Source: Olivibacter sp036959255 (GTDB taxonomy: Bacteria > Bacteroidota > Bacteroidia > Sphingobacteriales > Sphingobacteriaceae). From it: 64,000 nt of DNA. The stretch is from contig NZ_JAWMTI010000010.1 in the NCBI RefSeq assembly GCF_036959255.1, positions 1-64,000 of the forward strand, written 5' to 3'. The notes below the pieces were generated by a model. That model saw nothing but the letters and a program-made list of their open reading frames with translations, did not search any database and was not told where the DNA came from. Positions 34,975 through 43,983 of this stretch are shown in pieces. Numbering within the stretch: the first letter of the stretch is position 1; the number at the start of each line of letters is the position of its first letter. The translations under genes and the position numbers were made by a program.

Positions 34975-36900
34975 ATGATCGCAATTAATAATTTAACTTT
35001 TGAAATAGGGGCCAGAGCATTGTATGACGATGCAAATTGGCACATCAAGCCAGGTGATAAAGTGGGCCTAATAGGCGCCAATGGAACAGGTAAAACGACA
35101 CTGCTACGAATCATAGTGGGTGAATATACGCCAACGTCGGGAACCATATCGATGGCAAAGGATTTGAAGATTGGTTATCTTAATCAGGATTTATTATCCT
35201 ACGAATCCGAAAAAAGTATCTTACATGTAGCCATGGAGGCATTTGAAAGGCAGAATCAACTGCATGTAGAGATAGAAACCTTGCTTAAGAAAATGGAGAC
35301 GGACTATAGTGAGGATTTGATTAACAAACTTAGCGATAAGCAAATGGAATTCGAAGCCTTGGATGGTTATAATATTGAATACCGTGCGCATGAAATTTTA
35401 GCGGGTTTGGGATTCGATGATGAACAGCAGAATAGAAAGCTTTCTGAATTTTCAGGGGGGTGGCGAATGCGTGTCATGTTGGCCCGTATCTTACTTCAAG
35501 CACCCGATATTTTGTTGCTGGATGAACCTACTAACCACTTAGATTTACCTTCTATTAAGTGGTTAGAAGCTTATTTGCAAGCATTTGAAGGGGCCATTGT
35601 TATTGTTTCGCACGATCGCTATTTTTTGGATCGTGTCATTAATAAGACCGTAGAATCTAGAAAAGGAAAGCTTACTTTATATGCAGGAAACTATAGCTTC
35701 TATTTGGAAGAAAAAGCCATGCGTAACGAGATCCAAGCCGGACAATTTAAGAACCAACAAGCTAAGATTAAGCAGGAGGAGCGATTGATTGAGCGTTTTC
35801 GGGCTAAGGCGAGTAAAGCAAAAATGGCTCAATCCCGTATAAAAGCACTCGAACGGATGGAACGTGTGGATGATGTAGATGATGATAACCCATCTGTAAA
35901 CTTCAGTTTTAAATTCAGCAAACAATCAGGGCGTCATGTTGTACGTCTGGAGCATGTAACGAAGGCTTATCCCGGAGTACCCATTTTGAAAGATACGCAT
36001 GCGGTTATTGAGAAAGGTGATAAAATTGCGTTAATAGGTGCCAATGGAAAGGGTAAATCTACCTTATTACGTATCATTGCCAATGCAGATAAAGATTTTC
36101 AAGGAAAGAGTGAGACGGGCCATAATGTAACAACCACTTTTTTTGCTCAACATCAATTAGAAGCACTCCATTTAGAAAACGAGATTTTACAAGAGTTGCA
36201 GACCTTTGCTCCTAAACACACCGAAACAGAGTTAAGATCAATTTTAGGGTGTTTTCTATTTACTGGAGATGATGCTTTTAAAAAGATAAAAGTCCTTTCA
36301 GGGGGTGAAAAATCGCGCGTTGCTTTGGCAAAAGCGCTGACTGCTGATGCTAATTTTCTGATTCTTGATGAACCTACCAACCACCTTGACATTCAATCGG
36401 TCAACATCCTTATTCAAGCACTTCAGCAATATGAAGGAACGTTAATTACGGTGTCGCATGACCGCTATTTTTTAGATAGTGTTGCCAATAAGATCTGGTA
36501 CATTGAAAACCAGGAAATTAAAGAGTACCCGGGAACCTATAAGGAATATGAAGAATGGCAAGCGAAAAGACCGGTAGTGAAGGAAAAAATACCTGTAGCG
36601 ACGACTTCCAGTAAAGAGGAAAATAAAAAAAGCAATCCTATTCAACCAGTAACTCCTGATAAAAGCAAACAATTACAGAAGTTGAACAAAGAATTAGCTG
36701 CTTTAGAAGAGCAGGTTGGAAACTTGGAAAAGGATATTGCTGTAATTGAAGATCAATTGGCCGATCCGGCTTTATATAATGATCAGCAGCAATTAAAAGA
36801 AACCAATCTACTCTATGATAGCAAGCGATTGGCGTTGGCAGAATTTCAGCAAAAATGGGAGGCGTTGGCAGAAGAGATTTTAACATTGGACGGGGTATAA
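34975..36900 (+). CDS. ABC-F family ATP-binding protein (ribosome-associated)
   Basis: A 641-aa soluble protein with two ABC domains and no membrane part. The first domain has Walker A GANGTGKTT, signature FSGGWRMR and LLLDEPTNHLD. The second has GANGKGKST, LSGGEKSR and LILDEPTNHLD. The inter-domain linker (about 235-310) is basic and helical, and a C-terminal coiled coil follows residue 560. ABC-F proteins act at the ribosomal E site to relieve stalling; some protect from antibiotics, but nothing here shows that. It is closest to the general Uup/YheS-like group. Confidence 0.93.
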   Translation: MIAINNLTFEIGARALYDDANWHIKPGDKVGLIGANGTGKTTLLRIIVGEYTPTSGTISMAKDLKIGYLNQDLLSYESEKSILHVAMEAFERQNQLHVEIETLLKKMETDYSEDLINKLSDKQMEFEALDGYNIEYRAHEILAGLGFDDEQQNRKLSEFSGGWRMRVMLARILLQAPDILLLDEPTNHLDLPSIKWLEAYLQAFEGAIVIVSHDRYFLDRVINKTVESRKGKLTLYAGNYSFYLEEKAMRNEIQAGQFKNQQAKIKQEERLIERFRAKASKAKMAQSRIKALERMERVDDVDDDNPSVNFSFKFSKQSGRHVVRLEHVTKAYPGVPILKDTHAVIEKGDKIALIGANGKGKSTLLRIIANADKDFQGKSETGHNVTTTFFAQHQLEALHLENEILQELQTFAPKHTETELRSILGCFLFTGDDAFKKIKVLSGGEKSRVALAKALTADANFLILDEPTNHLDIQSVNILIQALQQYEGTLITVSHDRYFLDSVANKIWYIENQEIKEYPGTYKEYEEWQAKRPVVKEKIPVATTSSKEENKKSNPIQPVTPDKSKQLQKLNKELAALEEQVGNLEKDIAVIEDQLADPALYNDQQQLKETNLLYDSKRLALAEFQQKWEALAEEILTLDGV

Positions 36901-36967
36901 AAATCGAAGGAGGTATAGAAATTCTTATAAAGAAGTATTGTTCATATTCTATATAACCAATTAATTG

Positions 36968-38293
36968 ATGAGATTTTTTTTTAGCTTAATAACCGTGCTT
37001 GTTATGTTGAATTTACAAGCAATGGCGCAAAAAAAAGGGAAAAAGCGAATCCAGGTGGAACGTTCTCCCGAACAACAACTTCGATATGATAACATAGATT
37101 ATTTACCGATTATCAAGTCGGTCCAATTTTATCAAGCAAAGGAAGAACAATCGCTTCCGCTTATAACATTAGGCAGCGGCGATCAACTCTTTCTTTCTTT
37201 TGACGATCTTCGTGCAGATAATCGAACCTATTATTACACAATAGAACATTGCACTTCGGATTGGCAAAGTAGCAATCTTTCAACGATTGAGTATATTGAT
37301 GGTCTTACCGAAGACCGTTTATACGATTCTAAGAGTTCGGTGAATACGCTTCAGACTTATACGCATTATGAACTTCGATTTCCAAATGAAGGTAGCATGG
37401 TCCCGAAATTGCCCGGTAACTATCTGCTCAAGATATATGAAGATGCCGATAAATCAAGATTGATAGTAACTAGGCGTTTTTATGTTTTAAATCAGGAAGT
37501 AACGGTAGGTATTAAAACACTCCCGTCATTTAATGTTGTAAAAAGAAAAGAACATCAAAAATTGAATATCGAGGTTAATCTTGGTACTATACATCTTAAT
37601 AATCCTTATCAGGATATCAGGGTGCTTGTAAAGCAAAATCGTAGAGATGACGTACAGGAGGTTTTGAGCAAACCTATGTTTGTGAAGGAAAATCAATTGG
37701 TATACAATAATAATGCAACCTTGGATTTTGATGGAGGAAATGAGTTTAGAAATTTAGATCTGAGAAGCTTTCGGTTATTATCCGGGCAAATTAGTGCAAG
37801 TAGCAAAGATAGTATTCGGCGGATGAACGTTATACCTGACCACGATCTATCGGATGAATCTTATAGCTTCTCCTATGATGAAGATGGGAAGTTCTTTTTG
37901 CGTAATAGCGATTTTGAGAACAGCGATATTGAGGGAGACTATGCCGCCGTATCATTTACTTTAAATACTTCCTCTCCACCTGCTGCAAATGAAAAGGTTT
38001 ATATTGCCGGTTTATTCAATAATTTTAAAACGGATACCGATAATGAAATGAAGTATGATCCGGAACAAAAGCAATGGATCGGTAACTTATTTCTTAAGCA
38101 GGGGCTTTACCATTACACATATATAAGCAAGATTGCAGGTAAAGAACAACTGAATAGGTATGACGGACATCATTTCGAAACAGGTAATACCTATGATATA
38201 TTTGTTTACTATCGAAAACCTGCGACACGCTGGGATGAACTAATAGGATTTGGTACCGTCAACACCTCAAGTAAAGGACCTATCCGGGATTAA
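36968..38293 (+). CDS. Type IX secretion system Plug protein (DUF5103)
   Basis: A 441-aa secreted protein with a signal peptide (about 1-18, ending MAQ). It starts at ATG 36968; a TTG lies one codon upstream. It shows the DUF5103 pattern: an N-terminal β-domain with YLPIIKSVQFY, YYYTIEHCTSDWQ, FPNEGSMVPKLPGNYLLKIY, and a carbohydrate-binding-like domain near VYIAGLFNNF. DUF5103 proteins were described as the Plug that closes the periplasmic side of the SprA translocon. This supports the Bacteroidetes assignment and an active T9SS. Confidence 0.88.
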   Translation: MRFFFSLITVLVMLNLQAMAQKKGKKRIQVERSPEQQLRYDNIDYLPIIKSVQFYQAKEEQSLPLITLGSGDQLFLSFDDLRADNRTYYYTIEHCTSDWQSSNLSTIEYIDGLTEDRLYDSKSSVNTLQTYTHYELRFPNEGSMVPKLPGNYLLKIYEDADKSRLIVTRRFYVLNQEVTVGIKTLPSFNVVKRKEHQKLNIEVNLGTIHLNNPYQDIRVLVKQNRRDDVQEVLSKPMFVKENQLVYNNNATLDFDGGNEFRNLDLRSFRLLSGQISASSKDSIRRMNVIPDHDLSDESYSFSYDEDGKFFLRNSDFENSDIEGDYAAVSFTLNTSSPPAANEKVYIAGLFNNFKTDTDNEMKYDPEQKQWIGNLFLKQGLYHYTYISKIAGKEQLNRYDGHHFETGNTYDIFVYYRKPATRWDELIGFGTVNTSSKGPIRD

Positions 38294-38311
38294 TAATTGG
38301 TGAGGTTTATC

Positions 38312-38319
38312 TATCTTTG
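38312..38319 (+). promoter_or_regulatory. −7 element of the thioesterase gene, 4 nt from the ATG
   Basis: TATCTTTG matches TAnnTTTG exactly and ends 4 nt before ATG 38324, supporting that start and a leaderless transcript. Confidence 0.6.
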
Positions 38320-38323
38320 CGAC

Positions 38324-38845
38324 ATGAATAAGAAATTTGCTAAGGAATCATTCACCATTATGAATGAATTGGTTTTACCCAACGATACCAATACACTTAA
38401 TAATTTAATGGGTGGAAGATTGTTGCATTGGATGGATATAGCCGCAGCTATATCTGCTCAAAAGCATTGCAATCGGATTGTGGTAACCGCTTCTGTCGAT
38501 AATGTTTCATTTCGGCATCCCATTAAATTAGGTGATGTGATTAGCATAGAAGCGCAGGTTACAAGAGCATTTAACACTTCCGTTGAAGTACGTCTTCAGG
38601 TATATGCTCAAAATATTCCGTCAGGAAGTAGAATTAAGTCGAACGAAGCATTTTATACTTTCGTAGCCATTGACCAAAATTCGCGCACCATCGCTGTTCC
38701 CGAATTAACACCTGAGACAGAAGAAGAAAAGGAATTATATGAGGGTGCTTTGCGCCGCCGCCAATTACGATTAATCCTTGCAGGGAAGATGAAACCGGAA
38801 GAAGCTACTGAATTATATAATTTTTTTAATCAAATAGGTGCTTAG
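38324..38845 (+). CDS. Acyl-CoA thioesterase (hotdog fold, YciA-like)
   Basis: A 173-aa cytoplasmic thioesterase that hydrolyses acyl-CoA. ATG 38324 is chosen because a −7 promoter box ends 4 nt before it; a TTG at 38297 would run through that box. The hotdog signature is clear: NTLNNLMGGRLLHWMDIAAA, VTASVDNVSFRHPIKLGD. The catalytic Asp is in MDIAA. A C-terminal helical tail with KPEEATELYNFF extends the domain. Chain-length preference is unknown. Confidence 0.92.
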   Translation: MNKKFAKESFTIMNELVLPNDTNTLNNLMGGRLLHWMDIAAAISAQKHCNRIVVTASVDNVSFRHPIKLGDVISIEAQVTRAFNTSVEVRLQVYAQNIPSGSRIKSNEAFYTFVAIDQNSRTIAVPELTPETEEEKELYEGALRRRQLRLILAGKMKPEEATELYNFFNQIGA

Positions 38846-38857
38846 TATTCTCCGAAA

Positions 38858-39262
38858 CTAGCTTCCCAATTCTACAATGCGATCAAACTCTTCGCGGGCT
38901 AATGGCATAACAGATAGTCGTCCTTGTTTAACAAGTGCAACATCTTGCAACTGATCATCTGCCTTTATGGTTTCTAGTGTAACCGGTTTTTTTAATGTTT
39001 CAAAAGGCGCTAAATCCACTACGACCCAACGCTCATCATTGGTCGTTGGATCTTGGTAAGCTTCTTTCACAACTTTCGCAATTCCGACGACCTCTTTCCC
39101 TTCATTACTATGATAAAATAATACCAGATCACCTTTTTTCATCGCTTTCAAATTATTTCTTGCTTGGTAATTTCGGACGCCATCCCAAAAGGTTTGCTTA
39201 TCTTTTAAAAATTGTTGCCAGCTATATTTAAAGGGTTCTGATTTAACCAGGAAATAATTCAT
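38858..39262 (-). CDS. EVE domain protein
   Basis: A 134-aa protein made of one EVE domain (PUA-like fold), which binds modified bases in DNA or RNA. It starts MNYFLVKSEP, with the conserved WDGVRNYQARNNLKAMKKGD and FYHSNEG segments. Stand-alone EVE proteins may read modified nucleic acids; the specific target is unknown. It converges with the thioesterase gene (12-nt gap). Confidence 0.93.
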   Translation of the reverse strand: MNYFLVKSEPFKYSWQQFLKDKQTFWDGVRNYQARNNLKAMKKGDLVLFYHSNEGKEVVGIAKVVKEAYQDPTTNDERWVVVDLAPFETLKKPVTLETIKADDQLQDVALVKQGRLSVMPLAREEFDRIVELGS

Positions 39263-39373
39263 ATGTAATAAAGTCTATCGCTGCTGCGAACTTACGTAAA
39301 TTCACTTTTTTTCACAAGTACTCATTTTGTAGTTCAAGATCGCTCCGCGAATGCTTCAAATTAGAAGAGATAT

Positions 39374-39405
39374 AAAAATAAAAAGGAGCGCCGCAATGGC
39401 GCCCC
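39374..39405 (-). terminator. Terminator of the FKBP gene
   Basis: On the minus strand GGGGCGCC/GGCGCTCC (39398-39405 with 39385-39392) forms a stem with loop ATTGC followed by a T-rich run. Confidence 0.85.
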
Positions 39406-39432
39406 GTTTAAAAGAATAAGAAATTTCTAATA

Positions 39433-39930
39433 TTAGTGTCCACTATCTCCGTCAATTCCGTGCGCGTGTCCATGCGACAGTTCGTCTTCGGTAGCCTCGC
39501 GTACATTTAAAATCTCAATATCGAAGTGTAGATTCTGTCCAGCCATGGGGTGGTTAAGATCAACGACTACCGCTTCGGGACTAACTTCTACGACACGTGC
39601 GCGAAACTGATTACCTTGATTATCTTGTAGGGGAAGGATTTCGCCTACAGGAGGAATGCCAGACTCTTTAAACATATCAGCAGGAAGCTGTGCAACAGCG
39701 CTTTCGTCCTTTTCGCCATAGGCATCAACAGCCGGCAATTCAAAATCGATGGTATCCCCTTGTTTAAGTCCCCCGATGTTCTCTTCGAATTTTGGAAGCA
39801 TCATCCCTACTCCATATAAAAAAACAAGCGGATTTGATTTGTCTGCTTCTTCAACAAACTCTTTTTCTCCGTTGTTGATTGTGTGCAATTTGTAAGTAAG
39901 CGCTACTACGCTGTTTGGTGAAATGGTCAT
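39433..39930 (-). CDS. FKBP-type peptidyl-prolyl isomerase (SlyD-like)
   Basis: A 165-aa SlyD-type prolyl isomerase and chaperone. The FKBP core at the N-terminus (VALTYKLHTI, FLYGVGMMLPKFEENIGGLKQGD) is followed by the insert-in-flap domain (AQLPADMF to VNPVVDLNHPMAGQ-like segments, here VVVDLNHPMAGQNLHF). The C-terminal tail HGHAHGIDGDSGH is short and His-rich, suggesting nickel or other metal binding. It follows the DUF255 gene by 29 nt, probably in one transcript. Confidence 0.93.
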   Translation of the reverse strand: MTISPNSVVALTYKLHTINNGEKEFVEEADKSNPLVFLYGVGMMLPKFEENIGGLKQGDTIDFELPAVDAYGEKDESAVAQLPADMFKESGIPPVGEILPLQDNQGNQFRARVVEVSPEAVVVDLNHPMAGQNLHFDIEILNVREATEDELSHGHAHGIDGDSGH

Positions 39931-39959
39931 TTTTATAAAATTATGGAAACCTTTTCTGA

Positions 39960-41978
39960 TCAGGCTTCCGGTTTAAGAATTAAATTTTCTACGTCCTTTA
40001 AATTATCAACTGGTAAACTGCACGTATTGTTTTTACAAACATAGATTAGATTATGTTTGGCAACTCTGTTCACTAAAAGTGGTAAGTTCTCTTCCTCTCC
40101 TCCTAAAATAACTTTATTTGGAATGTAAAGATGCTGATCTAAAGCGATTCGTAAATTTTTGGCCTCTGGCCCGGTAATCGCTATTTCATTAAAACCGCAC
40201 ACTTCCTCCAGTAGTCTAATTGCCCAGTTTGAATAAGCGGATCCATAAGTTCTAATTTGCGGAAAAACATTTGCCAATAACTGAGCCGAAATTTCTTTAT
40301 AAGTAGGATCCTCAAAAATTACGCCTAACTTATTTAGCTGATGTGCCATAACCGAATTGGAAGATGGAATTACATTGTCCATTATCTCAAATTTACGGGT
40401 AATCAATACGTCATTTAGGTCTGAACTATAGTAGAATGCGGTCGATTGTTGGTCATAAAAATGCCTAAGCGTGTAATCCATTAATGATTTCGCTCGGTCC
40501 AACCAACTTTTATCAAAGCTTACCTCATAGAGTGTAATAAAGGCGTCAATAACAAAAGCGTAATCATCCAAAAATGCAGTTATTGTCTTATAGGGCGTTG
40601 CAGGCTGGTGTAAAAGCACGCCGTCTTTCGTTATCAACTTATCAAGGATAAAGCTTGCACTTCGTTGTGCTACTGTAAGGTATTCGGGTTTGTTAAGAGT
40701 CCTATAAGCATCTAAATAAGCTTTTAGCATCATTGCGTTCCAACTAGTCAGTATTTTGTCGTCAGTACCTGGACGTATGCGTTGTGCTCTATAGTGCAGT
40801 AATTTCCTTTTGATATCTTTTAAATACGCTTGCCATTCCTCGAAGCTATAACCCGCCTGTTCTGCCAATCTGTCAGCATCAAAACTCGTTCTCAGTACAT
40901 TTGTTTTTTCTTCCAACCAATTGCCTTCGGCTGTTATGGAAAAATATTCAATGAGTAAAGGCGCATCTTCACCCAGTACTTTTTCGATTTCTTCCTGCTG
41001 AAAAGTATAATATTTTCCTTCTACGCCTTCACTGTCAGCATCTAAAGCACTAAAAAAGCCCCCTTCTGCCGAGGTCATTTCACGATTGACCCATTCGAGC
41101 GTTTCCTCTATTATACGTTTATAAAATGGATCACGATTTTGCAAATAGGCTTCGGCATATAAGCTTACTAATTGAGCATTATCATACAGCATTTTTTCAA
41201 AGTGCGGAACATGCCATTGTCCGTCCACTGCATAACGTGCAAAGCCTCCACCTAGCTGATCGTATATGCCACCAGAGGCAATATGTTTCAACGTAAAATG
41301 CGTATGACTTAATATCTTGGTATCATTTGTTAAATGTCCATAGCGAAGAAAGAACACCCAATTGCTCGGTAACGGAAATTTAGGAGCTCTTTTATAACCT
41401 CCATTTGCAAAGTCAAAGGTCTCCCTCCAAGGTTCTACAATCTCTTTCAGGTCTTCTCTGCTGTATTTGTCAGGAATTTTATTGATGCTAAAGGTCTCAC
41501 TTGCTGTAATTCCTTGTGCTAATTTCTCTGCATAATTAATGGCTGTTTCAGCTTCGTTTGTCCATAAAGTTTGCACCTGGTTCAAGATGTTCACCCAATC
41601 GGTCGATCGAAAGTAGGTACCACCATAAATCGGTCGACCATCCGGAAGGCAAATGCAATTCAAGGGCCACCCACCGGCATTTGTCATAAGTTGAACAGCT
41701 GTCATATATAGCTGATCAATGTCGGGTCTTTCTTCCCGATCCACTTTGATAGAAACAAAGTGGCTGTTCATTACATGGGCAACATCTTCATTTTCAAAAC
41801 TTTCTTTTTCCATGACATGACACCAATGGCACGCTGAATAGCCAATGCTAACAATAAGTAATTTGTTTTCCGTTTGAGCCTTCTGTAAAGCATCATCTCC
41901 CCAAGGGTACCAATCTACGGGATTACGCTGATGTTGTTTGAGATAGGGAGATGTTTCGTTCTGAAGGTGATTTGCCAT
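39960..41978 (-). CDS. DUF255 thioredoxin-domain protein (YyaL/SPATA20-like)
   Basis: A 672-aa protein. The N-terminal thioredoxin-like domain (about 1-165) contains the CHWCH motif near residues 49-53 and KVDREERPDID. An (α/α)6-barrel like that of glycoside-processing enzymes follows, with LGGGFARYAVD, PHFEKMLYDNAQL and DDKILTSWNAMM. The family is conserved from bacteria to man but its biochemical role is not settled. There is no signal peptide. A −7-like TACCTTTA lies just upstream on the minus strand (about 41987). Confidence 0.9.
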   Translation of the reverse strand: MANHLQNETSPYLKQHQRNPVDWYPWGDDALQKAQTENKLLIVSIGYSACHWCHVMEKESFENEDVAHVMNSHFVSIKVDREERPDIDQLYMTAVQLMTNAGGWPLNCICLPDGRPIYGGTYFRSTDWVNILNQVQTLWTNEAETAINYAEKLAQGITASETFSINKIPDKYSREDLKEIVEPWRETFDFANGGYKRAPKFPLPSNWVFFLRYGHLTNDTKILSHTHFTLKHIASGGIYDQLGGGFARYAVDGQWHVPHFEKMLYDNAQLVSLYAEAYLQNRDPFYKRIIEETLEWVNREMTSAEGGFFSALDADSEGVEGKYYTFQQEEIEKVLGEDAPLLIEYFSITAEGNWLEEKTNVLRTSFDADRLAEQAGYSFEEWQAYLKDIKRKLLHYRAQRIRPGTDDKILTSWNAMMLKAYLDAYRTLNKPEYLTVAQRSASFILDKLITKDGVLLHQPATPYKTITAFLDDYAFVIDAFITLYEVSFDKSWLDRAKSLMDYTLRHFYDQQSTAFYYSSDLNDVLITRKFEIMDNVIPSSNSVMAHQLNKLGVIFEDPTYKEISAQLLANVFPQIRTYGSAYSNWAIRLLEEVCGFNEIAITGPEAKNLRIALDQHLYIPNKVILGGEEENLPLLVNRVAKHNLIYVCKNNTCSLPVDNLKDVENLILKPEA

Positions 41979-42161
41979 AATATATGTAAAGGTAATATTA
42001 TAAACCTGAATACGAATTTTATCTTAAAATAGTGGGACTTCGATGAAAACATTTATCTTGCAAACTGTACTGGTGAGAGGTCAGGTTTGCGTTTTAATAT
42101 AGGTATCTTGCTTATCTTATCGAAAGCGTTTCGGTCTCTCTTGCTTTTGAATTTTTCAATC

Positions 42162-43259
42162 ATGCTGATTTCACATATCGAAATTTTTAGGTTTAGTATC
42201 AAAATGGAGCCTTTTGTAATTGCGACGGGCACAATGGATTACGCACAGAATATCTTGATAAAGATTTATACAGATGTAGGATTGAGTGGGTATGGAGAAT
42301 GTTCTGCTTTTCCGATGATTGTCGGCGAAACACAAAATACTTGTTTGTCGCTGGCGCAAGATTTTGGTCGTATATGGAAAGGCAAAAATGCACTTTTATT
42401 AGATGAGCGAATGAATGAACTACATGCCTACATCGCTAAAAATTCAACTATCAAAAGCGCTTTTGATATGGCCTTGTACGATTTGGCTGCCAAGTACGAC
42501 AATAAACCCCTTTATAAATACCTAGACGGATCGATCAGACCAATAAAGACCGATATTACTGTTGGGATTGCTTCTCCTTCAGAGATGGCCGAAAAAGCTT
42601 TGTCTTTCGTTAAAAATGGCGCTTCAATTTTGAAAATTAAACTCGGGAAGAAACCGGAAGAGGATATTTTAAGAATCCAGGCGATACGCAGGGCGATCGG
42701 AAATAACATTCCTATTCGCTTAGATGCCAATCAAGGCTGGACCTATGAAGGTGCGTTGCTTGCTTTAGATGCATTTGCAGATCTTAATATTCAATTTTGC
42801 GAACAACCAATGCGGTCTTATAATGACCATTTACTACCGCTTTTAAGGGAAAAAGTGCGTATTCCCATTATGGCTGATGAAAGTTGTTATGACCATCGAG
42901 ATGCTGAACGGTTGATAAGTACAGGCAGTTGCGATGCAATTAATATTAAATTGGCTAAATCGGGTGGTATTCTTGAAGCGCTGAAAATTCACCAAGTTGC
43001 AAAGCAGAATCAAATTCCTTGTATGATTGGTGGTATGCTGGAAACTCGCTTGGCCTTAGCCGCAAATGTACACCTTGCCTATGCATGTGAAGGCGTTATA
43101 TACCACGATATGGACACTTGTATGATTGGTCATCTTGAAGATCCTATTATAGGTGGCGTGAAATTTGACGCTTACGATCTTAGCTTGGAAGATAGCCCGG
43201 GAATTGGCGCTGAAGTGAACGAAGCTTTTTTAGAAAGATGTGAACGCTGGATTGTGTAG
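42162..43259 (+). CDS. Dipeptide epimerase (enolase superfamily)
   Basis: A 365-aa member of the muconate-lactonising/L-Ala-D/L-Glu epimerase subgroup. ATG 42162 fits the family start; a TTG at 42087 would add 25 hydrophobic residues not typical of the family. Active-site landmarks are K-x-K in ILKIKLGKK, metal ligands in RLDANQGW, FCEQP and ADESC, and the distal Lys in NIKLAKSGG. It probably recycles murein dipeptides or epimerises other dipeptides; specificity cannot be read from sequence. Confidence 0.9.
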   Translation: MLISHIEIFRFSIKMEPFVIATGTMDYAQNILIKIYTDVGLSGYGECSAFPMIVGETQNTCLSLAQDFGRIWKGKNALLLDERMNELHAYIAKNSTIKSAFDMALYDLAAKYDNKPLYKYLDGSIRPIKTDITVGIASPSEMAEKALSFVKNGASILKIKLGKKPEEDILRIQAIRRAIGNNIPIRLDANQGWTYEGALLALDAFADLNIQFCEQPMRSYNDHLLPLLREKVRIPIMADESCYDHRDAERLISTGSCDAINIKLAKSGGILEALKIHQVAKQNQIPCMIGGMLETRLALAANVHLAYACEGVIYHDMDTCMIGHLEDPIIGGVKFDAYDLSLEDSPGIGAEVNEAFLERCERWIV

Positions 43260-43264
43260 TGCAA

Positions 43265-43308
43265 AAAAGGAACGCGCGCTAGATTAGGACCTAAAACCCG
43301 TTCCTTTT
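43265..43308. terminator. Bidirectional terminator between the epimerase and lipoprotein genes
   Basis: The arms AAAAGGAACG (43265-43274) and CGTTCCTTTT (43299-43308) are exact reverse complements with a 24-nt loop, between two convergent genes. Confidence 0.65.
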
Positions 43309-43315
43309 CCTTCTA

Positions 43316-43747
43316 TCAAAAAACAATGGCCTCTGGTCCCGAAACCTTGTTTATATGGCATTCACAGCGTCCTCCACTGATAACAAAATCAGTCTTTTTT
43401 ATCTGTCCGTTACTTGGATGGGTTCCGCTGACCACAATGGTATCCCCTTCGATGCTAAGGGCGCTTTTATCACCATCAGATGCAATCATATAAAACGGAT
43501 TTGACGCATCTGCTGACTGCTCTGTGCCACTTGGGAGCTTTTTCCCGGTCGTTTTAAGTGTGGCAGAAAAATCTTTCACCTGCAATGTGTCCCCATTATT
43601 ATCTGTAAAGACAACACCGACCGTTCTAAATTCCATCGTACAGGGCTTAGGGGGGCAGTCGACTTCGGCTTGCTTATTCCTTTTACTTGCGCAAGATAAG
43701 AACGCAGTGAAGACGATCATTAAGGGTAATATTATTCTAAGAGACAT
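43316..43747 (-). CDS. Small lipoprotein of unknown function
   Basis: A 143-aa protein from ATG 43747; a TTG seven codons upstream is less likely. The signal peptide ends in the lipobox FLSCASKR (Cys about 19). The mature protein has several cysteines (CPPKPC, RCECH) and a β-rich pattern, but I recognise no family. It may be a Bacteroidetes-specific envelope protein. It is monocistronic between terminator-flanked neighbours. Confidence 0.7.
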   Translation of the reverse strand: MSLRIILPLMIVFTAFLSCASKRNKQAEVDCPPKPCTMEFRTVGVVFTDNNGDTLQVKDFSATLKTTGKKLPSGTEQSADASNPFYMIASDGDKSALSIEGDTIVVSGTHPSNGQIKKTDFVISGGRCECHINKVSGPEAIVF

Positions 43748-43983
43748 ATGAATGTATTTAATTTTCAATATTGTTTAAATCAGCCATGTATATATCAAAA
43801 ACCATTGATATGAAGATAAAGGTAAAAATTTCATTCATAAAAATAGTGTTATCCTTCCAGTTTTGATAACATATATATAAATAAAAACACGACACACGCG
43901 TCTTCCATTTATTTTAATTTTTTTCAAAAAAAAGCGCAGTAATGGTACCACAATTAGTAAATTGCGCCAAATATACATGTATT

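Noticed and set aside
34975..36900. ABC-F protein as an antibiotic-resistance determinant
   Set aside because: The motifs show only general ABC-F membership; nothing in the sequence points to the resistance subgroups.
42087..42161. N-terminal extension of the dipeptide epimerase from TTG
   Set aside because: The added residues are hydrophobic and not part of the enolase-superfamily N-terminal domain; the ATG at 42162 fits better.
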